DNA from: Castellaniella sp041675725
GTDB lineage: Bacteria > Pseudomonadota > Gammaproteobacteria > Burkholderiales > Burkholderiaceae_B
Assembly: GCF_041675725.1 (NCBI RefSeq)
Contig: NZ_JBAYTI010000068.1
Span: 1 to 13,090, forward strand
DNA: 13,090 bases
Direction of reading: 5' to 3'
The notes under the pieces are model-generated. The model saw only the letters and a program-made list of their open reading frames with translations. It did no database searches and was not told where the DNA came from. Shown in pieces: positions 5,592-13,090 of the stretch. Both the position numbers and the translations under genes were made by a program. Numbering within the stretch: position 1 is the stretch's first letter; each line of letters opens with the position of its first letter.

Positions 5592-7881
5592 AGGACGTTT
5601 CTGGCGGGCCGGCAATCACCGACTCGCGGATGCAATCCACATAGTAGGCCCGCCGACCTGTTTCATCAGCCTCATGGCCCAGGCCGTGGACATCGGTTTC
5701 AAACCCCGGGAACTGCCGATTGAACTCTTGTGTGAAGATCAGATAGTTGACAATGTCCGCATTGAAGCGCTCGCCCGGGATGAGCAAGGGGATGCCCGGC
5801 GGATACGGGGTGAGCAACACGCCGGTGACCCGGCCCTCGAGATCCTTGACCGGCACCCGCTCGACCTCGCGATGCGCCATGTGGGCGTAGGCATCGGCCG
5901 GGCGCATGGCCGGCACCATGTCGCTCAAGTAGACCCGTGTGGTGAGGCGGGCGAAGTCGTACTGGCGATAGGCCGCGTGAATCTGCTGGCAGAGGTCGCG
6001 CAGGCCCATGCGGTCGTAGCGCTTGTATTGGCGGGCGAACTCGGGGAGCACCCGCCACAGGGGCTGGTTGCGGTCGTAGTCGTCCTTGAACTGCTGCAGC
6101 GCCGTGAGCAAAGTGTTCCAGCGCCCCTTCGTGATGCCGATGGTAAAAAGGATGAAAAACGAATACAAACCGGTCTTTTCGACCACGACGCCGTGCTCGG
6201 TGAGATAGCGCGACACCAATGCCGCCGGGATCCCCGATTCGGCGAACGTACCCGAGATGTCCAGGCCGGGGGTGACCACGGTGGCCTTGATCGGGTCGAG
6301 CATGTTGAAACCCTCGGCCAGGTCGCCAAAGCCGTGCCACTCGTCCCCCGAGTTGAGCAGCCAGTCTTCGCGATTGCCGATCCCTTCGGGCACCAGGCGA
6401 TTGGGCCCCCAGACCTTGAACCACCAGTCGTTGCGCCCGTATTCGGATTCGACCTTGCGCATCGCGCGGCGAAAGTCCAGCGCCTCGCGAATGGATTCTT
6501 CGACCAGGGCGGTTCCCCCGGGCGGTTCCATCATCGCGGCGGCGACGTCACAGGACGCAATGATGGCGTACTGCGGCGAGGTCGACGTATGCATGAGGAA
6601 CGCTTCGTTGAAGATGTTGCGATCCAGTTTGCGCGATTCGGAGTCTTGCACCACGATCTGCGAAGCCTGGGACAGGCCCGCCAGCAGCTTGTGGGTGGAA
6701 TGCGTGGCGTAGATCATCGTATCCTGGCTGCGCGGGCGGTTGGGCCCGATCGCGTGCATGTCTTCGTAGAAGCTGTGGAATGCGGCATGCGGCAGCCAGG
6801 CTTCATCGAAATGCAGGGTGTCGATTTCGGAGCCCAGTTTTTCCTTGATCATTTCGACGTTGTAAATCACCCCGTCGTACGTACTCTGCGTGAGCGTGAG
6901 GATGCGCGGCCGCGGGTTGGCGGCTGCCCGGGCAAATGGGTTGGCGGCGATCTTGCGGCGGATGTTCTCGGGCTCGAACTCTTCGAGGGGAATCGGCCCG
7001 ATGATGCCCAGGTGGTTGCGCGTGGGCCGCAGGAACACCGGGATGGCGCCTGTCATGGTGATGGCATGCAGGATGGATTTGTGGCAGTTGCGGTCGACCA
7101 CCACCACGTCGCCCGCAGCGACATTGGCGTGCCAGACGATCTTGTTCGAGGTCGAGGTCCCGTTGGTCACGAAAAAACAGTGATCCGCATGGAAGATGCG
7201 CGCCGCATTGCGCTCGGACTCGGCCACTGGCCCGGTATGATCCAGCAGCTGGCCCAGCTCGTCGACCGCGTTGCAGACGTCGGCGCGCAGCATGTTTTCG
7301 CCAAAAAACTGGTGAAACATCTGGCCCACCGGGCTTTTCAGGAAGGCCACGCCGCCCGAATGCCCCGGGCAATGCCATGAATACGAGCCATCGGACGCGT
7401 ACTTGAGCAATTCGCGAAAAAACGGCGGCGCCAGGCCTTCGAGATAGGCCCGGGCTTCGCGAATGATGTGGCGCGCCACGAATTCGGGCGTGTCCTCGAA
7501 CATGTGGATGAAGCCGTGCAGCTCGCGCAGGATGTCGTTGGGGATATGCTGCGACGTGCGCGTTTCGCCGTACAGGTAGATGGGGATGTCTTCGTTGCGG
7601 AAGCGCAATTCGCCAATGAAGGTCCGGAGGTTCTTGATGGCGTTGGCCACGTCTTCGGGCGAGTCTTCGTCGAATTCTTCGTCGTCGATCGACAGAATGA
7701 AGGCGCTGGCGCGGCTTTGCTGCTGGGCAAACGAGCTGAGGTCGCCGTAGCTGGTGACCCCAAGCACCTCGACACCCTCGGCCTCGATGGCTTCGGCCAG
7801 CGCCCGGATGCCGAAACCCGACGTGTTTTCGGCGCGATAGTCTTCATCGATGATGACGATGGGAAAGCGAAATTTCATCAT
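5590..7881 (-). CDS. PLP-dependent Orn/Lys/Arg decarboxylase (fold type I)
   Basis: Large basic-amino-acid decarboxylase, 763 aa, the size of the E. coli AdiA/LdcI/SpeF family (about 710-760). It would release CO2 from arginine, lysine or ornithine to give agmatine, cadaverine or putrescine. In order it has an N-terminal wing domain, receiver-like (about 1-140, with an acidic stretch DDEEFDEDSPED); the PLP domain opening with SWHCPGHSGGVAFLKSP at 168; FFVTNGTSTSNKIV at 236; and HFDEAWLPHAAFH at 357. The Schiff-base lysine is Lys398 in ATHSTHKLLAGLSQAS. A C-terminal domain ends near 763. The segment around 536-610 (TPGLDISGTF, GITKGRWNTLL, LQQFKDDYDRN) looks to me closer to AdiA than LdcI, but substrate is not settled. 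It starts at 7881, one base after dcd, with a second ATG at 7878; no good Shine-Dalgarno is visible, so coupling to dcd is likely. Confidence 0.95.
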   Translation of the reverse strand: MMKFRFPIVIIDEDYRAENTSGFGIRALAEAIEAEGVEVLGVTSYGDLSSFAQQQSRASAFILSIDDEEFDEDSPEDVANAIKNLRTFIGELRFRNEDIPIYLYGETRTSQHIPNDILRELHGFIHMFEDTPEFVARHIIREARAYLEGLAPPFFRELLKYASDGSYSWHCPGHSGGVAFLKSPVGQMFHQFFGENMLRADVCNAVDELGQLLDHTGPVAESERNAARIFHADHCFFVTNGTSTSNKIVWHANVAAGDVVVVDRNCHKSILHAITMTGAIPVFLRPTRNHLGIIGPIPLEEFEPENIRRKIAANPFARAAANPRPRILTLTQSTYDGVIYNVEMIKEKLGSEIDTLHFDEAWLPHAAFHSFYEDMHAIGPNRPRSQDTMIYATHSTHKLLAGLSQASQIVVQDSESRKLDRNIFNEAFLMHTSTSPQYAIIASCDVAAAMMEPPGGTALVEESIREALDFRRAMRKVESEYGRNDWWFKVWGPNRLVPEGIGNREDWLLNSGDEWHGFGDLAEGFNMLDPIKATVVTPGLDISGTFAESGIPAALVSRYLTEHGVVVEKTGLYSFFILFTIGITKGRWNTLLTALQQFKDDYDRNQPLWRVLPEFARQYKRYDRMGLRDLCQQIHAAYRQYDFARLTTRVYLSDMVPAMRPADAYAHMAHREVERVPVKDLEGRVTGVLLTPYPPGIPLLIPGERFNADIVNYLIFTQEFNRQFPGFETDVHGLGHEADETGRRAYYVDCIRESVIAGPPETS

Positions 7882-7882
7882 G

Positions 7883-8446
7883 TCAGGTACGCGGCAGGGT
7901 CACACCTTTCTGGCCCTGATACTTGCCCCCGCGATCGGCATACGAGACCTCGCAGACCTCGTCGCTTTCGAGGAACAACATCTGGGCGCAGCCCTCGCCC
8001 GCATAGATTTTGGCGGGCAGCGGGGTGGTATTGGAGAATTCGAGCGTCACGTGGCCTTCCCATTCGGGTTCCAGCGGCGTGACGTTGACGATGATGCCAC
8101 AACGGGCATAGGTGCTCTTGCCCAGGCAGATGGTCAGGACACTGCGCGGGATGCGAAAATATTCGACCGTGCGCGCCAGGGCGAACGAGTTGGGCGGGAT
8201 GATGCAGACATCCCCCTGGAAATCGACGAAGGAGCGCTCATCGAAGGCCTTGGGATCGACGATGCTCGAATTGATGTTGGTGAAAATCTTGAACTCGTTG
8301 GCACAACGGACGTCATAGCCATAGCTGCTGGTGCCATAGCTGACGATGCGGCGGCCGTCGATGCAGCGCACCTGGCCCGGCTCGAAAGGTTCTATCATGC
8401 CGGCCTGCGCGGCCTGCCGAATCCAGCGGTCATTCTTGATGCTCAT
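7883..8446 (-). CDS. dcd: dCTP deaminase
   Basis: Homotrimeric cytoplasmic enzyme that deaminates dCTP to dUTP, feeding dUTPase and thymidylate synthesis. 187 aa, the standard length. Typical blocks are MSIKNDRWIR, MIEPFEPGQVR, SYGTSSYGYDVRC at 36-48, GDVCIIPPNSFALARTVEYF, LGKSTYARCGIIVNVTPLEP at 108-127, GHVTLEFSN with the expected general-base Glu136, and the C-terminal GGKYQGQKGVTLPRT. The start is ATG 8446, preceded by GAGG (8452-8455) with five bases of spacing. An in-frame ATG at 8470 would add eight residues not found in the family and has no ribosome binding site. The decarboxylase begins one base after its stop. It probably has its own promoter, overlapping the end of tamB. Confidence 0.97.
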   Translation of the reverse strand: MSIKNDRWIRQAAQAGMIEPFEPGQVRCIDGRRIVSYGTSSYGYDVRCANEFKIFTNINSSIVDPKAFDERSFVDFQGDVCIIPPNSFALARTVEYFRIPRSVLTICLGKSTYARCGIIVNVTPLEPEWEGHVTLEFSNTTPLPAKIYAGEGCAQMLFLESDEVCEVSYADRGGKYQGQKGVTLPRT

Positions 8447-8451
8447 GTCAC

Positions 8452-8455
8452 CCTC
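8452..8455 (-). promoter_or_regulatory. Ribosome binding site of dcd
   Basis: GAGG in GAGGGTGAC-ATG on the minus strand. It decides for the start at 8446 over the upstream ATG at 8470, which has no such site. Confidence 0.65.
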
Positions 8456-8489
8456 GGTGAAACGCCCCATAGGCTGGGCGTAACCGTCT

Positions 8490-8518
8490 ATTTTAGGCCA
8501 GGTCTAGTCGCGCGAAAA
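8490..8518 (-). promoter_or_regulatory. Candidate promoter of the dcd operon
   Basis: TAAAAT (8490-8495, 5 of 6 to TATAAT) lies in the 57-bp gap between tamB and dcd. With a 17-bp spacer, a poor -35 TTTTCG (8513-8518, 3 of 6) falls inside the last codons of tamB. Transcription would start near 8483. The good -10 makes it plausible, but read-through from tamAB is equally possible as no terminator is seen between tamB and dcd. Confidence 0.4.
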
Positions 8519-11500
8519 CCAGGTGTAGACCAAAGCCAGGCCATTGACCGTGCCTACGGTCACCTCGGCCTGCAGGCCGCGCATCAGGCGATACCCCAGC
8601 CGGGCCACCGTTCCGGTGTCCGACAGCGCCTGCTCGAGGCTCAGCTTGACATCGCTGGCCACGTTCTTGCCCGCCAGCACGAATTGCTGCTCCAGCGCGC
8701 TTGCCCCCGCATCCAGGCCGCTGCTGACCACGGTTTGCGGGGGCAGCAAGCTGCCGGTACTGCCCAGCTGCCCGCGCTGCAAGCCCAGTTCGTCGAGACC
8801 GAAGCGCCGATAGAACGGCTCGCCGTCGGCCAGGAACGAACTGCCCACGGCCAGCAGCAGCGACATGTCGGCGCCGCCCGCCTCGTCCGGCCCGCGGCCC
8901 AGCAGCAGCCAGGACAGTTTTTCGGCCTCGCTCACGTCGGGATAGGACACCAGGTCGATCCGTGGCTGGCGGGCGGTGCCGATCACCCGCACCCCGGCCT
9001 GAACCATCTGATTGGTGCGCAGGGCCTCGATGTTCAGCACCGGGTTGGTGAGATCGCCCTGGAAGGTGATGATGCCGCGGCGCAACTGCAAGTGCTGCCC
9101 GTACGCGTCGATCGAGCCGCCGCGCGTGCGCAGCGCCCCCATTGCCGTGAGCTGGTCGTGATGCAGGCTCAGGTCCAGCTGGCCCACCAGGCCCGCGTTC
9201 ACGCCATAGCCGGTAATGTAGAAGCGCGGCCCCAGGTCGACATGCAAGTCCGCCTCGATGTCCAGGGGGGGAGACGCCGGCGGTGGCGGCGAGGTTTCAC
9301 CCGCCTTCAAGATCACGACGTCGCCGTCGAGCGACGGCACGTTGCTGAGCATGTCCAGATCGAACCACCCGGCATCCGCCGTCAGGGTGCCGCGCAGGAT
9401 GACTTCGGGCAAATGGATCCGGATACCCAGCGAGCCGCTGATCATGGCATAGCGGTCGGACCGCTGCAGGATGGGATAGCGGTGGAAATCGATCTGCACC
9501 GTGCCGGCCTCGTCGGCCAGCTGCCACTGGCCACTGATCTTCAGGTCGCCATTTTGTGCGTCCGGCTCTTCGGCAATCCAGGTCGCGGTACGCCATTCTT
9601 TGGGCACGACCCTGCGCACCGCCGGAAAACGCAGCTGCTCCAGCACCACACGTTCCCCTTCGAAATGCCCCTGCAAGACGCCATCCAGCAGTCGTACGCC
9701 CTGATCCGGCAAGAGCACCCGCAGATCCTCCCCCCGAAACGGGCCGTCGAACACCCAACGTTCGTCGGGCAGGCTGCGCGCGCGCACGTCGGCATGGACC
9801 GTGCCGCCGACTTCCAGCGCGCCATCGAGCAGCAGGTTCACCCAGGCCAGGTCCTCGGAATCCGCCACCAAATGCAGCCTTTTCTCATCCCGCGGATCTA
9901 TCGACAGGCCGCCCTGCGCGGAAGCATGCAGCGGCGTCTCGGCCTGCAGGCGCAGCCGGCCCATTTTTTCGGTGTCCACCCGCAGATCGGCCTGCACCTG
10001 GCTGAGCCCGGGCCGCACGACCCGCACGTCGACGTCCAGGCGGGTCTCTTGCAGGCCCAGGGCGACCGGCACGTCGCCCGGCACGACCAGGTCTCCGTCC
10101 AGCCGACGCAACTGTACGCTGCCCGACAGGGCCTGCTCGAAACCCAGATCCCAGGCCAGCGACAAATCGAGCCGACTGTCCCGGGCCAAGGCGGCGTCCA
10201 CCGTTTGTACACCGCCCGCCCCCTCGCCCGGCGCTTTGGGTGCAAGCCATTCCTGTATCTGGCGAATGCGGGCCGGGGTCACCACCAGCGATGCCACGCG
10301 GCCCCGTGTGTGCCAGCCGTCCCCATGACCCGACGAGGCCTGATTGTGAATATCGATCAGCGACTCGTCATTCAGGAATACGCCGAGGCGGGCTTCGCCA
10401 ACCTGCCAGGCGCCTTCGGCATCGACGGCCACCGAAAAGGCCCCCTGATTGCGCACGCTCAAGCCGGCGTGATCCGCCCGCAACTGCGTGAACGCCCCGC
10501 GCCAGCCCTCGGGCGTCCACTCGCCGTGCAGATCGGCCTGCACATGGGACGGGGCCTGGCCCGGGGTGGCGGGTTGCGCATCGTCGGGGTCATGGCTCGC
10601 CTGGACACGAACTTGATGCTGCGCCAGAGAGCCCCGGGTCTCAAGCGCCAGCCGCGCGCCGTCCTGCAGCCCGGGCCACAGGGCGGCCAGCCGGGGGAAA
10701 TCGGCCAGCAGATCCACATCGAGCTGGTCGGCCGAGACGGTGCCGCGCAGCTGCAAACGATCCGGCCCGAGCGCCAGCTCGGCATCCAGCCCGGCCAATC
10801 GATACTGCGTCCAGTTTTCATCGCTCGGCGCCTGGCCGTCGTACAAGGCGGCACCGTGCCGGGCCAGGCGCTCCAGATTCAAATGCCCCTGCAGCGCCTG
10901 GCCGTTCCACTGGCTGCCCGAATCGAAACGGATCTGCACGCCCAGATCCTGTACGGCCTGTGCAGCCGTGAGCCCGACCCGAAGCCCGCCCTGCATGTCC
11001 AGGCGGCTGGCGCCCACCTCGCGAGGCAACCAGCGATTCAGCGGCAGGGCATACACCTGCCACTGCGCCCTGACCGTCTGCAGGCCGTCCGTGGCTGGCT
11101 CGGTGTGCAGGTTCAGATCCAGGCCGGCTTGCGCCGGCAAGCGCAGGCTGACCTGCGCCGTTTCCAGCGGGAAAGCCTGCTGCGGTCGGGCCGCAATTTC
11201 GGCATTCAGCTGCATGCCTTCGCCCACCGCATGCACCCGACCCTGCACCGCATCCAGGGACCCTTGCGCCTCCAGTTCGACCTGCCACTGGCAGGGGGCA
11301 TCCTGCAGCGTCTCCGGTGTGCTGGGCAGCCAGTCGCGCAGGCACAAGGAAGCCGCTGCGGCCTCGCCCTCGCCCACGTCGGCCTGGCCCGGGGCCGGGG
11401 ACGATTCGCGGGCGTCGAGCTGCAACTGAACGGAAAAAGGCCAGGGGGCGGCCAGCCGGGATGCTTTTGCCTGCCCGGATACGCTCAGCGACATGCCTTG

Positions 11501-12049
11501 ATGGCTCAGCTCCAGGGTCTGCAGATCCATCTCTGCTGCCGGGCCCTCGAGCGAGAGCCGCGTATCGAGCGTGCGTAGATCCACCGGCCAGGCCACATCC
11601 GCCTCGATGAGCTGCAGCCTGCCCAGCGCGAGGCGATCGACCTGGATGGCCACGGGCAGTTCGGGGACGGCAAACGGCTCTTGCGCCTCATCGCCCTGGA
11701 CGCCGTCATCCTCTTCGGGCGGCAAGCGCACCACGAGCGACTGCGCCGACAGGTCGCGTACGTGCAGGCGGCGTTGCAGCAGTTCGCGCCACGCCACCGC
11801 TAGATGCAGATCCCGGGCGGACAACGCGAGGTCGGGAAGCGTCAGGGACAGATCCCGAACCGAGACGCCACGCCAGATCGAACCCGTGATGCCCTCGGCC
11901 TCGCCATCGAGCAGCGCGACCGCCGTGTGCAGGGTCCAGCGCGTGCCCACGGTGGAGAACACGCTCCACCAGACAAAACCGGCCACGACGGCGACGGCCA
12001 GGACCATGGGTGGCAGCACCCACAGCGTGAGGCGGCGCAGCACACGCAT
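8504..12049 (-). CDS. tamB: TamB, inner-membrane-anchored translocation/assembly module protein (DUF490)
   Basis: Large AsmA-like protein, 1181 aa, that spans the periplasm and works with TamA in outer-membrane assembly. Recent work on the family also implicates it in phospholipid transport. The N-terminus is a signal anchor: MRVLRR, then a hydrophobic segment at about residues 9-31. A long beta-rich region follows, and the family's conserved C-terminal domain ends it. The C-terminal hallmarks are RGGSIDAYGQHLQLRRGIITF, NPVLNIEALRTNQ, GTARQPRIDLVSYPDVSEAEKLSWLLLGRGP, MSLLLAVGSSFL and the terminal LGYRLMRGLQAEVTVGT...YTWFSRD. A proline-rich stretch (SPPPPASPP, about residue 925) interrupts the C-terminal half, and an acidic EEDDGVQGDEAQE loop lies near 115. 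The ATG at 12049 overlaps the tamA stop (TGATG). The frame is open 62 codons further upstream, but those codons overlap tamA and encode nothing like TamB. Confidence 0.93.
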   Translation of the reverse strand: MRVLRRLTLWVLPPMVLAVAVVAGFVWWSVFSTVGTRWTLHTAVALLDGEAEGITGSIWRGVSVRDLSLTLPDLALSARDLHLAVAWRELLQRRLHVRDLSAQSLVVRLPPEEDDGVQGDEAQEPFAVPELPVAIQVDRLALGRLQLIEADVAWPVDLRTLDTRLSLEGPAAEMDLQTLELSHQGMSLSVSGQAKASRLAAPWPFSVQLQLDARESSPAPGQADVGEGEAAAASLCLRDWLPSTPETLQDAPCQWQVELEAQGSLDAVQGRVHAVGEGMQLNAEIAARPQQAFPLETAQVSLRLPAQAGLDLNLHTEPATDGLQTVRAQWQVYALPLNRWLPREVGASRLDMQGGLRVGLTAAQAVQDLGVQIRFDSGSQWNGQALQGHLNLERLARHGAALYDGQAPSDENWTQYRLAGLDAELALGPDRLQLRGTVSADQLDVDLLADFPRLAALWPGLQDGARLALETRGSLAQHQVRVQASHDPDDAQPATPGQAPSHVQADLHGEWTPEGWRGAFTQLRADHAGLSVRNQGAFSVAVDAEGAWQVGEARLGVFLNDESLIDIHNQASSGHGDGWHTRGRVASLVVTPARIRQIQEWLAPKAPGEGAGGVQTVDAALARDSRLDLSLAWDLGFEQALSGSVQLRRLDGDLVVPGDVPVALGLQETRLDVDVRVVRPGLSQVQADLRVDTEKMGRLRLQAETPLHASAQGGLSIDPRDEKRLHLVADSEDLAWVNLLLDGALEVGGTVHADVRARSLPDERWVFDGPFRGEDLRVLLPDQGVRLLDGVLQGHFEGERVVLEQLRFPAVRRVVPKEWRTATWIAEEPDAQNGDLKISGQWQLADEAGTVQIDFHRYPILQRSDRYAMISGSLGIRIHLPEVILRGTLTADAGWFDLDMLSNVPSLDGDVVILKAGETSPPPPASPPLDIEADLHVDLGPRFYITGYGVNAGLVGQLDLSLHHDQLTAMGALRTRGGSIDAYGQHLQLRRGIITFQGDLTNPVLNIEALRTNQMVQAGVRVIGTARQPRIDLVSYPDVSEAEKLSWLLLGRGPDEAGGADMSLLLAVGSSFLADGEPFYRRFGLDELGLQRGQLGSTGSLLPPQTVVSSGLDAGASALEQQFVLAGKNVASDVKLSLEQALSDTGTVARLGYRLMRGLQAEVTVGTVNGLALVYTWFSRD

Positions 12050-13090
12050 CAAAAAGCGATCCCCATGGCAAACACCAGCCGCAGACGACGATCTTTCTGG
12101 GCCCAGGCCAGGGCGACATTGAACGGACCCGCCGGCGTATTGGCCACGGCCCCCGCGCCGTATCCCAGATGCCACTCGAATGCCCCGAATGACGCGGCGG
12201 CATCGCCGGCATCGACGAACACGTTGGCCCCCCACATATCCGTGAAATAGTGCGTGTATTCCGCGCCGAGCACACCCAGCACGGGCGCGCCCGCTGTCGC
12301 GTTTCCTTGGCTCACCCCGATGCTATCGTAGCGGTATCCGCGGATCGAGCGCGACCCCCCGGTGCGCCACAAGAAGCTCTGCGGCACGTTATCGTTGTGG
12401 CTCCAGACCTTGCCGACTTCGGCGCGCACGGTGAATACATCGCGGGCGCCCACCGTCCACCACTGCTGGGCCCGGATCCGGGCCCGATAGAACGGATCGC
12501 CGCCATCCAGGGTGGCGCCGGCGCCCAGGCCCAGCTCGATCAGATTGCCTTCGCGCGGATCGTACTTGGAATTCACATCGCGCCGCTGCCATTGCCAGGT
12601 CAGGGTGCCCGCCGATACCTCGTAGCGGTCCGAACCCGAGATGCGGTTCTTTTCGTGCAACAGCTGGCCGCCCCAGAGCACCTCGTATTCGACCCGGCTG
12701 CTGCCGGCCGCCTTGCGCAGCTGGCTGCGCTTCCAGCCCAGGCCCGTCAGGTGCGTTTCCACGCCCTCGATGTCGGAGTGGTCGTACAGCAGGCCCAGGC
12801 TGTCGCGCGCACCATCGTCGCCCGGGGGCAGATGCAGGTCGAAAAAAGCCTTCTGCCGGTCGGCATCCAACCCCGCGCCGGTTTCGATCCAGACGGGCCA
12901 GCCCCAGAGCACGTTCTGGTGATAGAGGGCTTCGGCACGCACGCCGTGATCGCTGTCCACCCCCAGGGATCCCTTGAACCAACGCGCAAGCCCTTCTGTG
13001 ACCTGCACGCGCACCGGCAGGGTGACGGGCTCGTTGCCCTCGGGACGCGGCACATCCACCCGAAGCTGCAAACCGTTGCCGTTGTCCGGC
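12049..13090 (-). CDS. tamA: TamA, Omp85-family outer-membrane protein, 5' part outside the window
   Basis: C-terminal 346 residues of an Omp85-family protein, the outer-membrane partner of TamB. It covers the end of the last POTRA domain (VTLPVRVQVTEG) and most or all of the 16-strand beta barrel. Diagnostic features are the loop-6 motif GGSRSIRGYRYDS (RGY), ELGLGAGATLDGGDPFYRARIRAQ-type barrel strands, GANVFVDAGDA, and the GAGAVANTPAGPFNVALAW near the end. The terminal residue is phenylalanine (VFAMGIAF), a typical outer-membrane-protein ending. The frame is open to the window edge, so the signal peptide and first POTRA domains lie outside. The next gene, tamB, starts inside its stop codon, which supports TamA rather than BamA or a two-partner-secretion protein. 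Confidence 0.93.
   Translation of the reverse strand, partial: PDNGNGLQLRVDVPRPEGNEPVTLPVRVQVTEGLARWFKGSLGVDSDHGVRAEALYHQNVLWGWPVWIETGAGLDADRQKAFFDLHLPPGDDGARDSLGLLYDHSDIEGVETHLTGLGWKRSQLRKAAGSSRVEYEVLWGGQLLHEKNRISGSDRYEVSAGTLTWQWQRRDVNSKYDPREGNLIELGLGAGATLDGGDPFYRARIRAQQWWTVGARDVFTVRAEVGKVWSHNDNVPQSFLWRTGGSRSIRGYRYDSIGVSQGNATAGAPVLGVLGAEYTHYFTDMWGANVFVDAGDAAASFGAFEWHLGYGAGAVANTPAGPFNVALAWAQKDRRLRLVFAMGIAF

Noticed and set aside
4411..7380. A 989-codon open frame on the plus strand
   Set aside because: Antisense to the CoA-transferase and decarboxylase, with the same skewed composition and no domain I recognise. A shadow frame.
8447..8470. An upstream ATG at 8470 for dcd
   Set aside because: It has no ribosome binding site and adds eight residues foreign to the family; the ATG at 8446 has GAGG and the standard MSIK start.
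9262..9290. A G-rich stretch in the plus strand opposite tamB, possibly a G-quadruplex
   Set aside because: It encodes a proline-rich linker of TamB; the G-runs are not regularly spaced enough for me to claim a quadruplex.
7850..11578. A 1242-codon open frame on the plus strand, opposite tamB, dcd and the start of the decarboxylase
   Set aside because: It lies antisense to three well-supported genes and its translation is low-complexity and rich in Arg, Gln, Gly, His and Ala with no recognisable family. Long antisense frames are expected in GC-rich genomes whose codons prefer G or C at the third base.
12050..12235. A 62-codon N-terminal extension of tamB
   Set aside because: It overlaps the end of tamA, is Arg/Gly-rich and unlike TamB, whereas the ATG at 12049 begins directly with a signal-anchor sequence.

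Overview
This is a GC-rich (about two thirds G+C by eye) chromosomal segment of a betaproteobacterium. The Dcd, GcvP/H/T, TamA/TamB and Orn/Lys/Arg-decarboxylase sequences all look like those of Burkholderiales, most likely Alcaligenaceae (the Bordetella/Achromobacter/Castellaniella/Pusillimonas group). The family-level placement is inference from remembered homologues, not a search. Every convincing gene lies on the minus strand, so the region reads from the right end of the window to the left. There is no sign of mobile elements, CRISPR, tRNA or rRNA.

In transcription order: (1) tamA (3' part, 12049-13090) and tamB (8504-12049), the outer-membrane and inner-membrane-anchored halves of the TAM system, joined by a one-base TGATG stop/start overlap. 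(2) dcd (dCTP deaminase, 7883-8446), with a candidate promoter overlapping the end of tamB. It is followed after one base by a large PLP-dependent Orn/Lys/Arg decarboxylase (5590-7881). Nine bases later comes a class III (CaiB/BaiF) CoA-transferase (4336-5580) that starts with GTG. These three look like one operon. (3) A 320-bp intergenic region with a sigma70-like promoter and a full tandem glycine riboswitch. (4) The glycine-cleavage operon gcvT (2924-4015), gcvH (2511-2882) and gcvP (5' 829 codons, 1-2487, running off the window).

The gcv genes encode three of the four parts of the glycine cleavage system: T the aminomethyltransferase, H the lipoyl carrier, and P the PLP decarboxylating dehydrogenase. 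They are controlled by the glycine-sensing leader. The leader shows a possible switching mechanism: the 3' strand of the second aptamer's P1 helix can instead pair with the seven bases just before the gcvT AUG. This would give translational activation by glycine. A perfect 7-bp hairpin at the gcvT stop codon, followed at a distance by six U, may tune gcvT relative to gcvHP.

I found no wholly undescribed multi-gene system. The points most worth a second look are the riboswitch expression platform and leader-linker pairing, the gcvT/gcvH hairpin, and the unusual dcd-decarboxylase-CoA-transferase operon. Very long open frames on the plus strand (up to 1242 codons) are judged to be antisense shadows of the real genes.
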